Shown: positions 37,165 to 49,909, counted from the first letter of the stretch. The stretch is 64,000 nt of DNA from Dryococelus australis (GCA_029891345.1 CM057009.1:312654184-312718183); one strand, 5' to 3'. Numbers and translations are program-made. The notes: generated from the letters alone by a model not told the origin.

Positions 37165-37830
37165 AGACCATAAAATTACCCTTGTCGTTAATCAAAAAAA
37201 TCCAAAACTCCACGCTGTTTTAAAGGTGTCAAGACCTTGCCAGTAAACTATGAAAACAATAAAAATGCTTGGATAATGCTGAGTATTTTACAGATTGACT
37301 GAAGGGCCTCATTCAACAAATGAAGTTGGGGAACAGGAAAATTCTGTTAATCCTTGACAACTGTTCTGCCCAAACTGTGTTGCCTGAACTCAATCACGTG
37401 AAAGTTATTTTTCTTCCTCCCAATACGAAAGTAAATTATAGCCCATTGACCAAGGGATTATCAAGAACTTCAAACTCCTGTACAGGAAATAAGTAGTCAC
37501 TCATTCTTTTCTACATTGAGCATTCTTTACAGCAGTCCGACATCACCATATTTTGTGCAATGCAGATAGCTGAAAGCATGGTTTGCCATACAACCAACCA
37601 CAATAGGCAACTATTTCATAAAGTATGAGTTTGCATCTGGATGGAAGCAGCACTGCAAAATTGAGTAGAAGAGGTAACAAGGGAGAAATGGAGTCAAGTT
37701 CTCATTCAGCTTCCATAGTCTTGAGAATCTGTTCAAACACCTTCATTTCAAGGCTATGTGTCTGTGTGATGATGAAGCTATTAGAGTACGAAGGAGGAGA
37801 TAGTTGATTGCTGCATCAGTGTCACCCGTG
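37165..37830 (+). pseudogene. Tigger/pogo transposase fragment
   Basis: Tigger enzymes are DDE transposases related to CENP-B and jerky. Across frames I read PRCFKGVKTLPVNYENNKNAW (37220-37275), then LKGLIQQMKLGNRKILLILDNCSA, where the Asp of LILDN is the second catalytic residue (near 37356), then HVKVIFLPPNT and a shifted KGLSRTSNS, where the family has QPLDQGIIKNFK. A later stretch (AMQIAESMV, 37557-37585) matches the helical region near the end. The first Asp and the DNA-binding half are missing. No inverted ends were found around it. Confidence 0.75.
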
Positions 37831-37981
37831 ATGTATGAATGATTGATGATGGTCCCCATGGCAAATCATCTGCTCCCCATGTTTCCCAAGCGAAACCCTT
37901 CTTGTATTCTGGTGTAGATTATGGTGGTCCAATCACTATCACCATGGAAAGAGTAAAGAAGCCTCATATCCTCCAGTCATA

Positions 37982-39627
37982 CTGTCCGCGTGCCTCCTCT
38001 GAAACCCTGGCGGGAATGCGACCTTGGAGCGATAAGCCGGCCACGCTATACGACTGTACTACCGTACAAAGAAAACATTCACTCACCTCAAGGCAGCGGG
38101 GTCGCTAATGGTGAACCCAGGTTTTCTTGTTCATTGCTTGAACTGCACACGCCTGCTGCACTGGAGAAATCACTACTGTCGTCAAGACATACAACGATAC
38201 TGTCAGTTACATCTGACAAAACACTGTCCTTTTCCCAGTATTCAGTCTCAAGCTTCTGTACGTGAGAGCAGTGCCCTTCCCAGTCGGTCTTGGTTACACT
38301 GTCTATTGGTAATCTCTCGGAGCTTCTGAAGAGACAAATCTCCGGTTACATTTCCTTCGCGCACTACCCGCTTCACCTTCGCCCAAGCGAGCTCAATAGC
38401 GTTCAGGTTGCACATGTATGGGGGAAGCCGGACCACGGTATGTCCCAAAGATGTCAGATGCATGTCGAATTTGTACACTTTCTCTTTAGGTTTTGCGTGT
38501 TCCACCAATTTGTAAAGCTCCTCTTTCTGCATCGACATGTGAAAAGTTATGCCTTTGTTCATTAACCATGTTAACATATCTACTTTCACAGAGTACTTTT
38601 TGGTGGCTTGTCAATCTGTGAGCAATGATACTGTGCATTATCTAACACTACTACAGATGACTGCGGGAGGTTAGGAGCAAGCTTCTCGGTAACCCACTTT
38701 ATGAAATTAACACTGTTCATTTGGTCGTGATAGTCGCCACTAGCAGCGCCGGCTTTATAGATAAGGAGAGCATTTTCCATAAATCCGTTAATACCCCCAG
38801 CGTGTACTACAATTAATCGGTTACCCGAATTCACATTAACTTGTATGTCAAACACTTATTCATGTTACCAACATCAACCAAACGTTAAATTACCGTCAAT
38901 CTATGTCTCGTCTATGTAGATAATTTGTTTCCCGCCTTGTCTGTGCTGTTTCATTGCAACTAGATAGTCGTGGCGCCAAGATACGATGTGAGCTCTCTCA
39001 GTATCTTCCTGTGGATTTGAGATTTTTTCCACCGAAAATCTAGTTGTTTTACGACCTTACGCAATGAAGTATGCGACCATGGAAAGTCTATTTTCTCCTT
39101 TACCACGGGCAGTAATTTTGCAATGGTAGGGACACGTTTCTCCCAAATATAAAAATTCTGAATCATCCGCCGAATAACACATAGATTAAAGTCATCAATA
39201 TTCACAACAGTATGTTCCGGCCTAGTTTTCCGTCGTTTACCCAGCATGTGAAAGCTACCACCCTCCCCACTGTTATCTAGTTTTTTCTGATCCTTCCGTA
39301 TCTTTTTAATTAACGTCTGTGACACTCCAGCATAGCCTGTACCTCTTGCTGTTGCCTGGTTTACTGTAAAGTATAACGTTTTTGTTTCGCCTCATCATCA
39401 CTTTGCAATTATATTAGTTATGATTGTCCGGCCCTCAGAATGCACAAAGTTGTTTTACTTCTGGACAGACATAACACTCGCAGCGACGATGTTCATGACA
39501 GTTTGGAGATAAATGTGTTACTACGGATAGTACATGCGCGCCCACGCTTCCCACTCCCCGCTGTGACTCACTGTCTTGCCTTCCCCTTTCCTCATACCCC
39601 GCGGTTTTAGAGGTGGCGCGCGGACAG
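37982..39627 (-). mobile_element. DD82E (Sailor-type) IS630-Tc1-mariner transposon
   Basis: Left terminus CTGTCCGCGTGCCTCCTCTG and reversed right terminus CTGTCCGCGCGCCACCTCTA, flanked by TA at 37980-37981 and 39628-39629. The 1646-bp element carries one transposase on the minus strand. It is inserted in a BEL/Pao integrase whose frame is restored by precise removal, so both boundaries are certain to the base. Confidence 0.95.
38248..39400 (-). pseudogene. DDE transposase of the DD82E group, broken
   Basis: A helix-turn-helix start (TARGTGYAGVSQTLIKKIRK, near 39350-39290) leads to the DDE domain. The first Asp is in IIYIDET (38910-38912) and is followed at once by a TAG (38901-38903) where Trp is expected. 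The next landmarks are RLIVVHAGGINGF and YHDQMNS-NFIKWV, then the second Asp in VVVLDNAQYH (38640-38642) and the Glu in NAIELAW (38392-38394). The second Asp and Glu lie about 82 residues apart, unlike the 34-37 of Tc1/mariner; the IS630-Tc1-mariner group with this spacing has been reported as Sailor (from memory). Stops between 38855 and 38905 and a frameshift near 38587 make it inactive, although all three catalytic residues remain. Confidence 0.9.
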
Positions 39628-39883
39628 TACATATGCTTATTTGTTTGTTTGGCAACCAAAGCGGTACACATGGAACTCGTGTCAGATTTAAACAGATGCA
39701 TTTTTAGCGGCCTTCCATCACTTTGTCGCCTGTAGGGGTTGCTGTACTATCTATACAGCGATTGTAGCACTAATTTTGTGAGGGCCAATCTTAAACCTCA
39801 GCTCTGACAGACTTACTAGAAAATACTGGCGTTTAGAAGCTTTTTGCACATCATTTGGCATAGCAACGTATCACCTGGCACTT

Positions 39884-39905
39884 CCCCCCCCCCCCCCCCC
39901 CCCCC
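39884..39905. repeat. Run of 22 C
   Basis: A homopolymer inside the BEL/Pao integrase, in a stretch of the family that often has Pro codons; expansion of CCC codons is a likely origin. Confidence 0.9.
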
Positions 39906-40430
39906 AGACTTCCGAGGAATGTGGGAGGCAGGGATAAAGTCAGTCAGTCCTTTCTGTTTAAGGTGATAGGGGAGCAGCTGCTCACATATCCAGAATTATA
40001 TACCATTTTGACTCAAATTGAGTCTACTTTGAAGTCCAACGATCCAAATGATCTGGCATCCTTGACTCTCCAAGTAATTTCTTAACCCTTGGTCCTCCAA
40101 AAGTGCTACGTGATGAGTTAACTGATATCCCAATGAACATATTGTGGTGGAATCTGGTTCAACAGATCATGCGGTCTTTCTGAAAACGATGGCACATTGA
40201 GTACCTCCATCAACTCCAGCTGAGGAAAAAATTGATGAGATCAGAAGCCAATTTTGAAGAAGGCGTTGGTTAAGGATTCAAAAATACCCTCCCGACAGTG
40301 GCGTCTAGGAAGTGTGTTGAAAGAATAACCAGTACAGATGGTGTGGTGCGGGTTGCAGAAGTGCGCACTCAGCAAGAGATGTTCAAAAGTCCTGTACTGA
40401 AATTATGACCCTTGCCATTTCAATGAACTT

Positions 40431-41974
40431 CAAAAGTGGGCATTTCAGGGTGGGCAGAATGCTCAATATCTATATATAGTATATATTGTGTATTAGAAGA
40501 CTCTGAGGACGTATGCAAGTGTATGTACAATGGAAACACTAGACTATGTAACTTAGCTTTAATTGCCTGCGACTACAGCAATCATCATTACAGTGGCACC
40601 TCCAAGTGGAAGAAAACAGCAGTAGTAAACCAGATGGTGCTCCAGTTTGTTTTTAAGTTGTTTTCTTGGAAGTATTCAGCCCACAGGCGTATCAGTGCTT
40701 ACACTCTTTAATCTTTATGTTGAACACATTGAAAGGCCTATGTTAGGTATTTGTCAAGTTTAACTAAAATAAAACAATGCAAATGGGAATATTTAAAGAA
40801 AATTTTTCCGGTAAACTTACACCCAAACTTAATAAAAATTGTATTTAAACGCTCTTATGAAATCACATGCGCAGAAATATCATATTTTGGCATGCATAGG
40901 CCACGTGTATGTATAAGCCACACCAGAAGATCGTGATAAGAAAAATCAGGAAATATGAATATTTGAATTATAGGCCGCACAGAATTTCTGTATTCTTGTA
41001 AATATTGTTAAGACACGGTTCCATACAAAAATAATACATTCCGACATAATTAATCCCCTACAGATCATTTGTGACAGAAAATTAATATGTCGCAATGTTT
41101 ACAAATATACATCGTGCCATTACTATTCCACATATGGTAACGTGACTTAAGAAAACAAAACCAAAGCAACATGTTGTTACACAAAATGGCATCTGTCAAT
41201 TTGAACTTGTGGCACGGTGGCGGGCGTGTGAACTATGTAAGATATCTTTCTCTGCATTATTATCAAAGTTGGAACGTACTAAAATTGTAAACAAAACCAC
41301 AGCCTTAAATGAGGTCAAATTAATTGCACATGAGAAAGCTGACGAGACATGTAAACACCAGGCCAAGGTCTCCGCATCACCCTTCTGACTTTTAACTTCC
41401 ATATTGCCAAATTGCGCATGCTGTCCTGCTAGTCAGCTATCTATGTTCATACCTTTGTCAGTTAGGCTTTTAGAAATGGTGGTACTGATGAATATTTTAT
41501 GTTTTAAAGAAAAATTTGGGTTATGGGTGTATAACAAATAAAGTACTTCGGATAAGTGTATTTTATATTTTTTAAATATTTTTTCCCAGCAATCTAATCT
41601 GAAAATTAAGGCCTCGGGTCTTACTCGGGTGTGGATCAAACATGGGTAAATATGGTAGTTGTGATTTATGTTTTATTTTACATGTGATTAATACAGCAAC
41701 CTGTAGCCGATCGTGGTGTGAAAGATAGTGAATAGAATATTCATGAACTTAAGTTGGGTAAACCCTTTAAATAACATTTAAAGAACTTATTAAGACCATC
41801 AAATCAATAACCTACAATTCATTGTGTGGTTTAATCACAATGGAATCCTATGCTTTAATACTTGTAATTCATCTGCCTAAGAATAAAGTAAGTATGCATA
41901 AGCAGCCGAATTATACTATTACACAATTGCGGCCAATGGGGCAACACTAGTAACATACACACTGACCTAATTTA
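40431..41974. other. No gene; possible degraded MITE
   Basis: AT-rich. CGTGTATGTATAAGCCACACC-like sequence near 40903 and its rough inverse (GGTGTGGATC..GGGTAAATATGGTA) ending near 41657 could be the worn termini of another member of the GTATTTAC family. Otherwise nothing is recognisable. Confidence 0.3.
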
Positions 41975-42617
41975 CAATATTTACCAGTGTATAGCGCACC
42001 CTCGTGTATTGTGTGTATAGCACGCCCATGTGTGTAGTGCTCACAATGATTTTTGCATTAAGTTCCAAGTAAAAAAACTTTTTAAAATAAAAATTGGAGC
42101 AACAATTTGTGGCACCTTGTTAGCATGTAGGTAAGAAATTATACTATCTTTACATTAATATGTGGTGGAGATTGCGATTGATATGTTTGGAAAATACTTT
42201 AATTAATACATAACTCGCAATGCTAAAAGCCAAAACACTGGTGTGTGCTGTACGTTCATGGTAACCTACAGAAATTAAAATATAAATGTCAACTGCGATG
42301 GGTGGCAAGTGGCTGGCTTCCCCTTTTTCTTTCTGCTTCTTTTATGCCAGCTTCCTTTTTCTTGTTGCTTCTTTTATGCAGTGACAAGCTGCCTTTTTTT
42401 TTGCCCTGCTGAAATGTGGCACCACCTCTAAAAAAAGTGCTGCCTCTTCCCTTCTCCTCACTCAGACTGTTCTGCTACACTTCCCTCTAAACATCTCCGG
42501 ACAGTTTATGACTACCACTCCACCTTCCTTTATTTATTTTTAGTGTATAACATGCACCCCAGAAATTTTTTCCTTTATTTTGGGAAAAAAGGGAGCACTA
42601 TACACAAGTAAATACGG
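41975..42617. mobile_element. MITE with GTATTTAC termini
   Basis: Left CAATATTTACCAGTGTATAG and reversed right CCGTATTTACTTGTGTATAG, each followed by GCnCCC, flanked by TA (41973-41974, 42618-42619). It has no coding capacity. Its right 80 bp, including CCAAAATAAAGGAAAAAATTT, is clearly shared in reverse with the left part of the element at 61211-61935. Confidence 0.7.
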
Positions 42618-42619
42618 TA

Positions 42620-43943
42620 CAAATGACAATTTTCTGGCAATATATTCCTATTTACTATTATTGCAATAATACTGGCTTCACTTATGAAAGTTAATACAAC
42701 CGAAAAAAATAATATGAACACTTAAGCAATTATACATTTACGAAGCATGGTATTGTAGTTTATTGATCTGTTTTGTTGACATTCCTGTTATTTGAACTTA
42801 CTTGGTTGTTACTAGCCAGTACTTAATTTTGTGCTTTGGACATTGTCACTTTGCACTGATTTTTAAAATCATTACTCATTATGAAGGTTTCATTTGAGCT
42901 TTAAGTATATTTGCTGTGCATAGAATATTATTATATAAAACTGTATACACATTTGTATATACAAAAATATCTGTGTAATGTTTAAAGTGCTCTATTTTCA
43001 AATTTCTAATCCCAAACTAATTGCGAAAATGTTCACCTCCCCCCATAAGTACTCTCACAAACTCCTAATTTCTTTCACAGACATTACAACTGTTTCTTAC
43101 TGTACACAATTCAGTATATCTATAATATACATATACATCATCAACCTACTGCAAGTATGTAGCTAACAATTTAATTTGCAGGGACAAAAACATTTGTTTA
43201 GAAAATTATTATATGTGTATATAGTCTTATACATATAACTGAAATGAGATAGTAACATTTTTTTAATGCAAGTTTTACTTTGATTCCACATGTTATAAAT
43301 AGAATTTTGTAGATTACGAAGAAATAGAGTAAATGCTGTGTGGTACACAACAAATAATAGTTAACGTACCCAGATCTGGCCAGCAAGTAAGATCTGAAGC
43401 CTAACCTGGGAGCACCTTCTCCTTATATGATCCTTGCTCACAATGATGCACATGCACAAATAAACACTATAAAAAAAAACATTTACAGTATAGAACTACA
43501 ACCAGGCAGATGCAGTCGCTCAGGCTGTAGTGCAACAACACACATTCCTACATCCTACTCCAACTCCTCCCTGCCACCCTCAATCCTTACAGCAGAGGGC
43601 TCCACAGACATCCATTTATTATTTCTTACTTTTTCTCTGTGTGACCTGTTGTCAGTAACGTACCATTGTATTCCAAATTTGAAAGACAGTGCAGATTATT
43701 TTTATGTTCCCTTGATGGCATTTCTGAACTTCAAATGCAAATTTCATAAATCAGAGAAAATTCCCGTAATTTGGAAAAATTCCTGTGCATTTCAAGGATG
43801 TCTCAGAAGAATTAAAAATCTCAAACATTTCCCACTTTTCCACATTTCCAATAATCCTGTTTATATATACACAACTACTATCTAACTGTATTTGTTAGTG
43901 ACTAACATAACTAAATAGCTCATGAAATATTAATGTAATGCAG
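42620..43943. other. No gene recognised
   Basis: AT-rich. The 152-codon frame at 43427-43885 has no recognisable domain and ordinary local composition, so I do not call it. Confidence 0.45.
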
Positions 43944-43957
43944 ACTGTATATAAAGT

Positions 43958-44204
43958 GAAGATATTTGGGAGGCTCTTAACACCAATGTTTTGAGAGCTG
44001 ATGAGGATGAAGTGGGGTGAGTATGAAACAGTGCCAGAATGAAAGGGCGGGGGAAATGGGAGCTCCCCAAAAAAAACCATCAACCAGCGGCGTAGTCTGG
44101 CCTGATCCCCACTTGCAAAAATCAGAGTGAACCAGCTGGTGATTGAACCCGGTTCAACTTGGTGGGAGGCGAGAGGTCTAACCGCTCAGCCACCATGGCC
44201 CCCT
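43958..44204 (-). mobile_element. tRNA-derived SINE with 14-bp target duplication
   Basis: Flanked by an exact 14-bp direct repeat ACTGTATATAAAGT at 43944-43957 and 44205-44218. On the minus strand the 5' end reads as a tRNA-like head: A box TGGCTGAGCGGTTAGA (about 44180-44195) and B box GGGTTCAATCACC (44138-44150), the RNA polymerase III promoter elements. A body of about 165 bp follows, without a long poly-A tail. It is 247 bp long in all. The head looks closest to a Ser or Leu tRNA, which is a guess. Confidence 0.85.
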
Positions 44205-44295
44205 ACTGTATATAAAGTTTCCTGTTGACATGTGTTACTTTAAACTTAATGAGACTTGGTCAATGTGGTTTTGATTTGCGCTAGGTGAGGCACGC

Positions 44296-45340
44296 TCAGG
44301 TTTTAACATAATGTTTATTCTGAGGTGGTTTCCTGCGGGATGTTAATACTGGTCGTGTAGGCTGGCGACTTGGCACAAAATCAGGTGTGGTCGGTACCGC
44401 AATATGTCTTACTGTTACACTAGCCCATTTAGGTAGGGCAGACTTACTAGGGTATTCAGATACTGGCTTCTTTGGCTCCAATGAAGAAGTGGGTCGGCTG
44501 GGACCAACCTTCTCTGATGAAGTGCTGGATGATGAGTTACAATACAGTATGGTATGGTATTTCCTGCTCCACTCTGCGGCTTCGCTGCTGCCGAAGGTGT
44601 TCGCTATGCCCAGCCTGGTGTCAGTACCAGTTACCATGGCACGAGCAGCCGGATGGTAGTCTACGCCGAGCCTAGTGTGTGTGAGGAAGAAAACCAGGGT
44701 GCCAACTGGAGAGGGAGGCCTCTCCAGGTGTAGAGCGGCTTGAGCTCTGCCCCGAGGAGTGTCTCCGTAAGGTGCGGAGAGGTTACTGGCTCACACTCAC
44801 TCAGTAGCGACTAACTTTGTCTTTCATACCTCCCTTTGAGCTCCGTGTCTTTCCCCAAATGGCATAGAGGCAGAAGTGCTACTTAACTATCCCCTTGATA
44901 TGTACAAGCAGTCGATGGTGCCCTACGTAAGTGTATAACCAACAGTAGTTGACAGCGTGAACCTTGTGCTCCAATCAGTCCTGCACCACTGGACATGAAC
45001 GTGGAGGGGTGGGTGGTGTGGACCGTCTTCCTACTACTGCTGGGTGTGGTCCAACACAGGTCGGGCCTCCAGACCTAGGAAAATACTCCTGCCAGCACCA
45101 TCGGCACTCCGGCAGCAGTACAACCTGGGGTGGCTGTGGCTCACTTGGATGAGTACCTAGAGGTTGTGGCTCTACCTTCATATACACCTGAGTGCATAGA
45201 ACAGGTGGCTGTCGAAAGTGGTGTGTATGAGACGTACAGATTTCTGAAGTGGATCTGCAGTCCTACTCTATGGTTCATATAGTTAGTTAAACCATGTCTC
45301 CTGCTTGCTCCGCACGAGGTTCTGGTATCTAGCAACCTCT
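44296..45340 (-). pseudogene. Possible gag region downstream of LTR-like sequence C
   Basis: This lies just after LTR-like sequence C on the same strand. The longest open frame (44637-44296, 113 residues) is Ser/Pro-rich and ends with TVRHIAVPTTPDFVPSRQPT. A similar string, TLRRSIPSVVFDFVPSCKPT, occurs in the gag-like pseudogene at 63.7 kb, which also follows an LTR-like sequence. The shared DFVPS-x2-PT core and equal position support a common family, though the match is short. No zinc knuckle or known domain is visible. Confidence 0.3.
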
Positions 45341-46119
45341 AGAACAAATCACTCTCAGGATAGGAACAAAAGTGTATTTATTATAAATACAGTGACACGT
45401 ACTCTCACTACTATGCTAAGTGTGAACAGAAAAAAGCTACGCTATACAGGTGGAGGTGACCTGCTCCTAAACTACTCAAGATAAGAATTACTTCGACTTC
45501 AATGAAAATAACTCAAGACGCAGTTACTCTAACCTGGGGTTGTCTAGAAGAGACTTTAAAAAGTAATCACTACCAAAAGGGTAGTGGGTGTAGTTGCCAT
45601 TACAAGCTTCCGAACAAGGGGGATCGACAACAAAAGTGTGGAGTGAAGTCATGCAGGCTTCAGATGTGAAAACTTCTGGTAAGCTGTTGGTGGTATAAGC
45701 CTCTGGTGGCTGCTGAAGATCTAGAAGACCTAGTAGGCAGTAAAGAGCCCCAGCACAAAAGTGTTGGGGCGAGCTACTGGAGAAGATAAATTGCATCTTC
45801 GGAAGCGCACGGACTTCTATATTGCAGTTGGCGTACCCATGCCTGGGCTGGAGTGGGGGCTGTGATGTCTGCCTAGGGCGAGCAGGGTGGGAGAATCTAC
45901 CCTCTGCGCTCAGCTATATGGCCTAGGGTGCTCTGCCATCTTCAGAAGGCTTCGCTTGTGTGGCGAGACACTGTCTGCCAGGTGCATCGGGGAGGCTGAT
46001 GTGTTATGAGGCCGCTTGGAAAAATGTTTATTTCACGTGCTGGAACCGCCCACTAAGATGGGAGAGATCCTGTATGCACTTGTGAATAACATGCTGGGTT
46101 TGACCCTCCCTCGGGTTAC
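45341..46119 (-). other. LTR-like sequence C
   Basis: On the minus strand it begins TGTAACCCGAGGGAGGGTC at 46119, has a TATA-like CCATATAGC (45913-45921), CAGGTCACCTCCACCTG (45448-45464), a polyadenylation-like TATAATAAATAC (near 45385) and ends around CCAGAACCTCGTGCGG (about 45320). It resembles sequence A across the CAGGTC block and the following ACGTGTCAC and GAACCTCG strings. Confidence 0.5.
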
Positions 46120-47973
46120 ATAGAACTATGTTAGTAGTGAAGTAAAGTCGGGTTTAGAACAATCACAAATACCATGTGTCTTTACACCTCCCTCCATGGG
46201 AACCAATCCTGCAGCCATCTATAGTTGCCTTCATGGGTTGGTAATAAGTAATAAGTTAGGATGAGTCATAGTTGTTTGGTATAACTCAATAAGCAGCACA
46301 CCGCTGTTAATAATATATTTTATTTACTTACAGAACATTTTTCCTTCAGTTATTTTGAGTATTTACACATCTGGAAAAGATTGTCCCCTGAAAATTCTGG
46401 ATACTTGGTGGAGAAGTGTATCCATTGAATGTGCCCAACCCTTCCCCCTTAGATATGTGTTTCTGCACACAAAGCGACTATCATGCCTTGCACTTGTCTT
46501 GCTTGTGGATATGCTACCACCTTCTGCCTTTGCTTGGATTCGTAAGCTGTTATTGAATTTCTCTTGATTTTGATTACCGTTTATTGACAATTTATTACGC
46601 TTAGTTTTTTGGACTTAGATTTGATAATGTTTTGGTTTGATTTTGAGGGGATGTTGACAAACATCACATTTTTCAGCATATCTTGTTTGACAGCTGCCAA
46701 AAACTGCTGCTGAGAACCTTACAGTGACAGTTTTAATAATGCAACATGTGTGAATTGACAGAAGGGGGAGGATATGCTTCCAGCCCAGACAATAACCCAT
46801 TCAAGGGATATTTTCACTCCCACCTGATGAGCTATGAGAGGGAGGATGCCACACTAGTTGCTAGGTAAGTAGGTAGTTGGACTTAATGTCTCATTAACAG
46901 CGAGGTCATTAGAGATGGTCTGGTTGCTAGGTAAACATCCCTCTCCCGCTTACCACATAAGGGGTGGAAATGAAATCATGCTGGTCATGCCAACAATAGC
47001 TAAACACAGAGCAGCCAAGCTTATTCCTGTGAGCCAGATGTATCTTTGCACCATAGCAATAGACATAATTTATGACATCTGTCGGAAAAGAGCCCTCCAC
47101 TCTCTGTAATGATTACTTAAACTTAAAAGCGATATTATTATTGAAAGGTATGGAAGTTCCTTTGTAGCAATAATCATTGTGTAAAACGTCAAATAATGCC
47201 GGACATGTCTGTTTTACTGGTTTTAAGTGAAAATTCCTATTTTATATTAAAACTTGAAGGAATTGGCTATTTTAATTTGTCCGAAGCTTATTTTGTGTTG
47301 TCAGATAATTTATTGAATTAATATAGGCCTCGAAGCCACCCCATAATTATTTTACGTACTTTGTGTGAGAAACCTTGTAGGAAGTCAGAATGTGGGGGTA
47401 AGAGCGAACAGCGAATAGCCAGTGTGAGCACTCCCCTGGTGCAGGGAGTCGCCGGTGTTAATTTTGATTGGCAGGATTCCATCGCTCTGTCCTGAGTGGG
47501 TGGCGGAGAAACCAGAGCGATATGGAGGCCGTTGTAGAGTGGGGGTGTTGGTGGGTGATGATATCGCTGTTGGCGGAAGAAGAGGGTGCTTCTTCCAGGG
47601 CAGTGAACGGAGGCACATTGCATGCTCTGTAACGACGTCCCTTAAGGATGCCATTAGAAAATATTTATAAAAGGGCCTCACCCTAAATTTTATTATGACT
47701 TTGAATTAAGAACTTAAGTGTAGAATCCTGTGAGGAGAATGTCGCGACAGCTTTGAACATTATCCTACTTCATAAAATAGGAAAAGAGATCTTCAGTTCC
47801 CAGGGTATGAAATCTTTAAATCAAGTTATGAGTTAAGAAAGATGTGGCAAATCTTATTGAAATGATATTTGGAGATTATCAGAAGTAATGCTGTCTTGGT
47901 TTGCTGATTTTAATGAAAAACTACTTGATATTACGAGTGAATTCTTGTTAATTGAATAATCGCATATTGTACT
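46120..47973. other. No gene recognised
   Basis: Mixed composition with short open frames only. Frames at 47318-47681 overlap one another on both strands and show no domain. Confidence 0.45.
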
Positions 47974-49909
47974 TGACGCCGGCTAACAGCCAGTAGCGCT
48001 AGATCCCATGACGGAGCTCACGCGTCACGTGTTCCGCATGTGCACAAAGAGGCCGATAATTTTGAACATTCCAATAAATGTTAATTTCAGGGTAAAATGT
48101 TTTTATACTGTCTTTACAGTGTTTAATGTGTCTTAAAATGTTTTAAAGTGCTTGTACTAATTTTAATTGTTTAGTTATGAAAACTAAAAGTGCCCGCGGC
48201 ACAGTGATTAAAAACACTTAATATTCCGGTATGAGCGCCATCACAAAGAGACACTACAATAATATTGAAATTCATAAGAAAAATATAGAAATGTAAAACA
48301 ATATTAAATTTAATTTGTGCCACTTCTTTCGATATAAAATATTTCACTCGGCGTGCATAGCACTTCTGCTTATGTGAACCCCACACGCAGCCATGGCAGG
48401 TCCGTGCGACGCTCGTATCTGGACAGTCTATCGAAGTGAACTGGCGAGGTAAGACACTGTCACGTACGTACTACAACTTCTGTTCACTGATTTAGGTTTC
48501 CATAGTCAATGTAGTTTACCAGTTAATCTTTGCTAGAGTACGTTTTTGCCAGACATTTACCCCAGCATTATGCTTCCGGTTTATTAATTCTTACACCGTT
48601 GTGGCATCTTTAACTTAATCGAGGAGGAGAAAGATGTCTGAGAGGTCACATGACCCGCACATTTTGAATCAAGCGCCACCTGCCTATGTTTATGGCATTT
48701 CTTTGTAACTTCAGCATAATTGTTACACACAATTATAAGATCTTTATTTTAATGTATGTATTTGAGGGTATTTTAGTGTTTGAATACTTTACTGCAACTT
48801 CACGTATAACGACGTGGCCGACTGAAGCCAAGTCTTTGTATATGCCATCATTGCGTTTTAAGAGCTTATTTATGTAACATTGTATGTGCAATTATTTATT
48901 TCATGGTTCTATGTCAGTTTTATTCAGGGTTCAATGTATTTTTCACGTAAATTGATGCTTTTTGTACTTGACCACGCAGTCAGAGTAATATTTGATTTCA
49001 CCGCCAGCAGGCATGTTACAATTCTGTAACAACGCTAATCGTAAAGAGAATCATTTGCTCAACATGAATAATATTTTATCTGAATTTAGTTTGCAGTTTC
49101 CATGCAGAAATATTGCAATTTCATCTGCAACCACGTGGTCCGCTACAAACATCATCCAGCGGCATCCGCGCAACCTAAGTTTGTTTTCACACGTGTGTGT
49201 TTATTGTGAATATTCATCTCATGTCCCATCTTATTTCATGTATCATTCAAGCATCTATGTAATTAGTGTATGGTGCAATTATTCCCGTCCTAGCCAGCTC
49301 TGTGTATAGGCCATCACCACACTAACCACATACTGGAGGGCAAGCCCCGACGAGTTTGCATTTGTGATGCCGAGTAATAACGTGTTAATGTGTATTAAGG
49401 GTTTTCATTTGAAATTCAGTGTTCTGTCTTCAGGGAAAAACTGTCAGTACACTCTAGTGGCTGTTGGCCCTCATCCCTTGTGAAGGCTGTGCTTTCACGC
49501 ACCTCTGCGAGATCATCAATTTAGGTGCGCACTGGATTAATTACGGGCTGGGGAGCACCCAAGCAGAATTGGCTAGTCATGACCGAGATAATCATTTCAT
49601 TGGCATGTTGATGTGTATGAGAATATCAATAAAAACAAGTCTACAGTGAACCCAATTATTTTTATTCAGTAGTGACAGTATCCTAGCCACATATGTTTTA
49701 TCAATTGTTTATTTCAGTGATGTTTATTAAAAGTTTAGTATTGCCTACGTGTTTGTAAGTACGCACGGGTGAAACAGAGACACAGAACCCACAACATCCC
49801 TGAGAACCCTGAGTCTCAATAGTGCGGTGATTGGGAAGCACCGCTGACGCCCAAATTACCTGTAAGTATTTGTGTCATTTTTCGTCTCGTGTCTCACCCG
49901 ACGGCGTCA
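47974..49909 (+). repeat. 5' LTR of the Gypsy element
   Basis: It starts TGACGCCGGCTAACAGCC and matches the 3' LTR at 47974-48575 and again at about 49625-49700 (CAATAAAAACAAGTCTACAG). I place its end at CGTCA (49909), two bases before the primer-binding-like site, which makes it about 1.94 kb. The polyadenylation signal AATAAA at about 49629 lies in the second shared block. Confidence 0.75.

Larger units (their letters stand above)
37857..40430 (+). pseudogene. BEL/Pao integrase, copy 2, interrupted by a DD82E transposon
   Basis: The left part (37857-37981) has RVSQAKPF-like sequence then GVDYGGPITITMERVKKPH, keeping the first catalytic Asp (37917-37919). After the insertion, the frame resumes at 39630 with YLFVCLATKAVHMELVSDL, then FRGMWEAGIKSV (39914-39950), LTQIES and DPNDLASLT, NLVQQIMRSF, KRWHIEYLHQLQ and finally VVRVAEVRT..FKSPVLKL, the end of BEL/Pao polyproteins. 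Removing the insertion together with one TA restores the frame across the junction. A run of 22 C at 39884-39905 and several stops show later decay. Flanking LTR not found. Confidence 0.85.

Noticed and set aside
43427-43885. 152-codon frame as a possible host exon
   Set aside because: No recognisable domain, no convincing splice sites, composition like the surroundings.
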